From JAZDDE01 sp039714435 (GTDB lineage: Bacteria; Gemmatimonadota; Gemmatimonadetes; Palauibacterales; Palauibacteraceae): a stretch of DNA of 24,234 nucleotides. The stretch is taken from positions 1-24,234 of the forward strand of contig JBDLJJ010000031.1 of NCBI GenBank assembly GCA_039714435.1. Direction: 5' to 3'. Position numbers and translations under genes: made by a program. The first letter of the stretch is position 1; each line of letters opens with the position of its first letter. This document shows, one piece after another, positions 23,467-24,234 of the stretch. The notes beneath the pieces are model-generated. The model saw only the letters and a program-made list of their open reading frames with translations, was not told the origin of the DNA and ran no database searches.

Positions 23467-24123
23467 ATGCGCATGAAAGAGTTGGAAGAGAGGTCAGGAA
23501 TCTCCCGGACGGCCATACACCACTATTTACGCGAGGGCCTGCTTCCGGAGCCCGAAAAGACGGCGGCCAACGCGGCGCTCTACGGAGAGGCGCACGTCGA
23601 GCGCCTGGCGCTGATTCGCAAACTGAGGTCCGGGCACCTCGGTCCGCACTCGCTGCCTACTATCAAAAGAATCCTGGCCCGAATCGACGCCGGCGCCACG
23701 CCTGTCGCGGCGATACTGCTGGAGCAGATGGTAGACGGTGATGTGGTTGAGCAGGGTCCGCTCAGCGCCCACGATCTGGCCCGTGTGACCGGTGTAGAGA
23801 GGAGCGCTATCCATGATTTCATCAACGCCGGCATACTGATCGACACAGGGCCGGGAAAGTCCTTCGACGCGGCCGATGTGGCCATGGTGCGGCAGTGCGC
23901 CGGCCTGTTCCACACTACACCGCTTGAATGCTCGGATCTGACGCCCGTCGTGGAGTTGATTGGCGAGATTGTCCGCTACGAGGAGAGTCTGGCCGGACTC
24001 GTCAGCACAGTCGACACGGCCGCCGGGGAACAGGGCCGTACAGCCCTGGAGCGAGCGCTGGGAGTTCTGCATGCGTACCTTTTCGCCAGGGCGCCCGGGC
24101 ATGAACCTGAAACTTTGGCCTGA
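23467..24123 (+). CDS. Transcriptional regulator with two MerR-type HTH domains
   Basis: A 218-residue predicted DNA-binding protein. Residues about 1-72 are a MerR-type winged helix (MKELEERSGISRTAIHHYLREGLLPEPEK, then LYGEAHVERLALIRKL). After a helical linker, residues about 98-145 repeat the pattern (LSAHDLARVTGVERSAIHDFINAGILIDTG, SFDAADVAMVRQ), a second, more diverged MerR-like domain. The C-terminal 70 residues are helical without Cys pairs, so it is not a metal-sensing MerR of the usual kind; the ligand is unknown. GGGGAAG lies 7 nt before ATG 23467; ATG 23473 is an alternative. Confidence 0.82.
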   Translation: MRMKELEERSGISRTAIHHYLREGLLPEPEKTAANAALYGEAHVERLALIRKLRSGHLGPHSLPTIKRILARIDAGATPVAAILLEQMVDGDVVEQGPLSAHDLARVTGVERSAIHDFINAGILIDTGPGKSFDAADVAMVRQCAGLFHTTPLECSDLTPVVELIGEIVRYEESLAGLVSTVDTAAGEQGRTALERALGVLHAYLFARAPGHEPETLA

Positions 24124-24184
24124 TTCCAAGCGTCCTGTACGCAGTTCTAATTGGCTTGGTTGAGAGAGAGCTTCGGAGGCTGGT

Positions 24185-24234
24185 ATGCGTAGCGGTCATA
24201 AAGCGCTGAGAGCGGTCAGATTGTCGGTATTGAG
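24185..24234 (+). CDS. Start of an unidentified gene (cut by the right edge)
   Basis: ATG 24185 is preceded by GGAGG (24175-24179) with a 5-nt spacer, a good Shine-Dalgarno. Sixteen codons are visible (MRSGHKALRAVRLSVL), basic and then turning hydrophobic, which might begin a signal peptide or membrane segment. It follows the MerR-type gene by 61 bp on the same strand. Too short to identify. Confidence 0.5.
   Translation, partial: MRSGHKALRAVRLSVL

Noticed and set aside
24126..24159. Inverted CCAAGC / GCTTGG after the MerR-type gene
   Set aside because: Six base pairs with a 22-nt loop and no T-run is too weak for an intrinsic terminator.

Overview
This is a GC-rich chromosomal window, densely packed, with short or negative intergenic distances. 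Three lipobox-bearing exported proteins, an Omp85-type outer-membrane barrel ending in Phe and a long-form IspH point to a diderm (Gram-negative) bacterium. The mix of ArgR control, a SUF operon with an embedded Rieske protein and SufU, and many Ala/Glu-rich lipoproteins would fit Gemmatimonadota or a related phylum. That placement is a guess from gene content, not a measurement. No phage, IS, CRISPR, rRNA or tRNA was found.

Layout. (1) 1-1505, minus: the 5' two-thirds of lon, running off the left edge, with an unusual acidic insertion before the Walker A motif. (2) 1600-5942, plus: a tight three-gene run of an Omp85-type barrel, a lipoprotein with kinase-like motifs, and ispH. (3) 5939-9962, minus: an arginine cluster (membrane protein, DUF2203-like protein, argR, argG, argH). 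A tandem pair of ARG boxes with 21-bp centre spacing lies on a predicted promoter just upstream of argG. (4) 10096-12673: a small zinc-ribbon protein (+), an SDR oxidoreductase (-), an Nfu N-domain-only protein (+) and an overlapping TolB/PD40-type propeller lipoprotein (+). (5) 12651-21345, minus: a nine-gene run sufC-sufB-sufD-Rieske-sufS-sufU-rsgA-Nudix-GT-C, headed by a predicted promoter whose spacer coincides with a 17/19 match to the Fur box. (6) 21504-24234, plus: an MDR dehydrogenase coupled to a small lipoprotein, an unrecognised 48-residue membrane peptide with a strong Shine-Dalgarno, a regulator with two MerR-type domains, and the first 16 codons of another gene.

How the genes work together. 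argGH carry out the last two steps of arginine synthesis, and the ArgR encoded directly upstream probably represses them through the paired boxes. The SUF genes form a complete Fe-S assembly system (SufBCD scaffold/ATPase, SufS desulfurase, SufU sulfur acceptor), with iron control suggested by the Fur box. IspH, an Fe-S enzyme, and the Nfu-type protein sit in the same window. Most of the window is conserved housekeeping. The less ordinary items are the kinase-like lipoprotein paired with an Omp85 barrel, the Lon insertion, the small membrane peptide and the double-MerR regulator.
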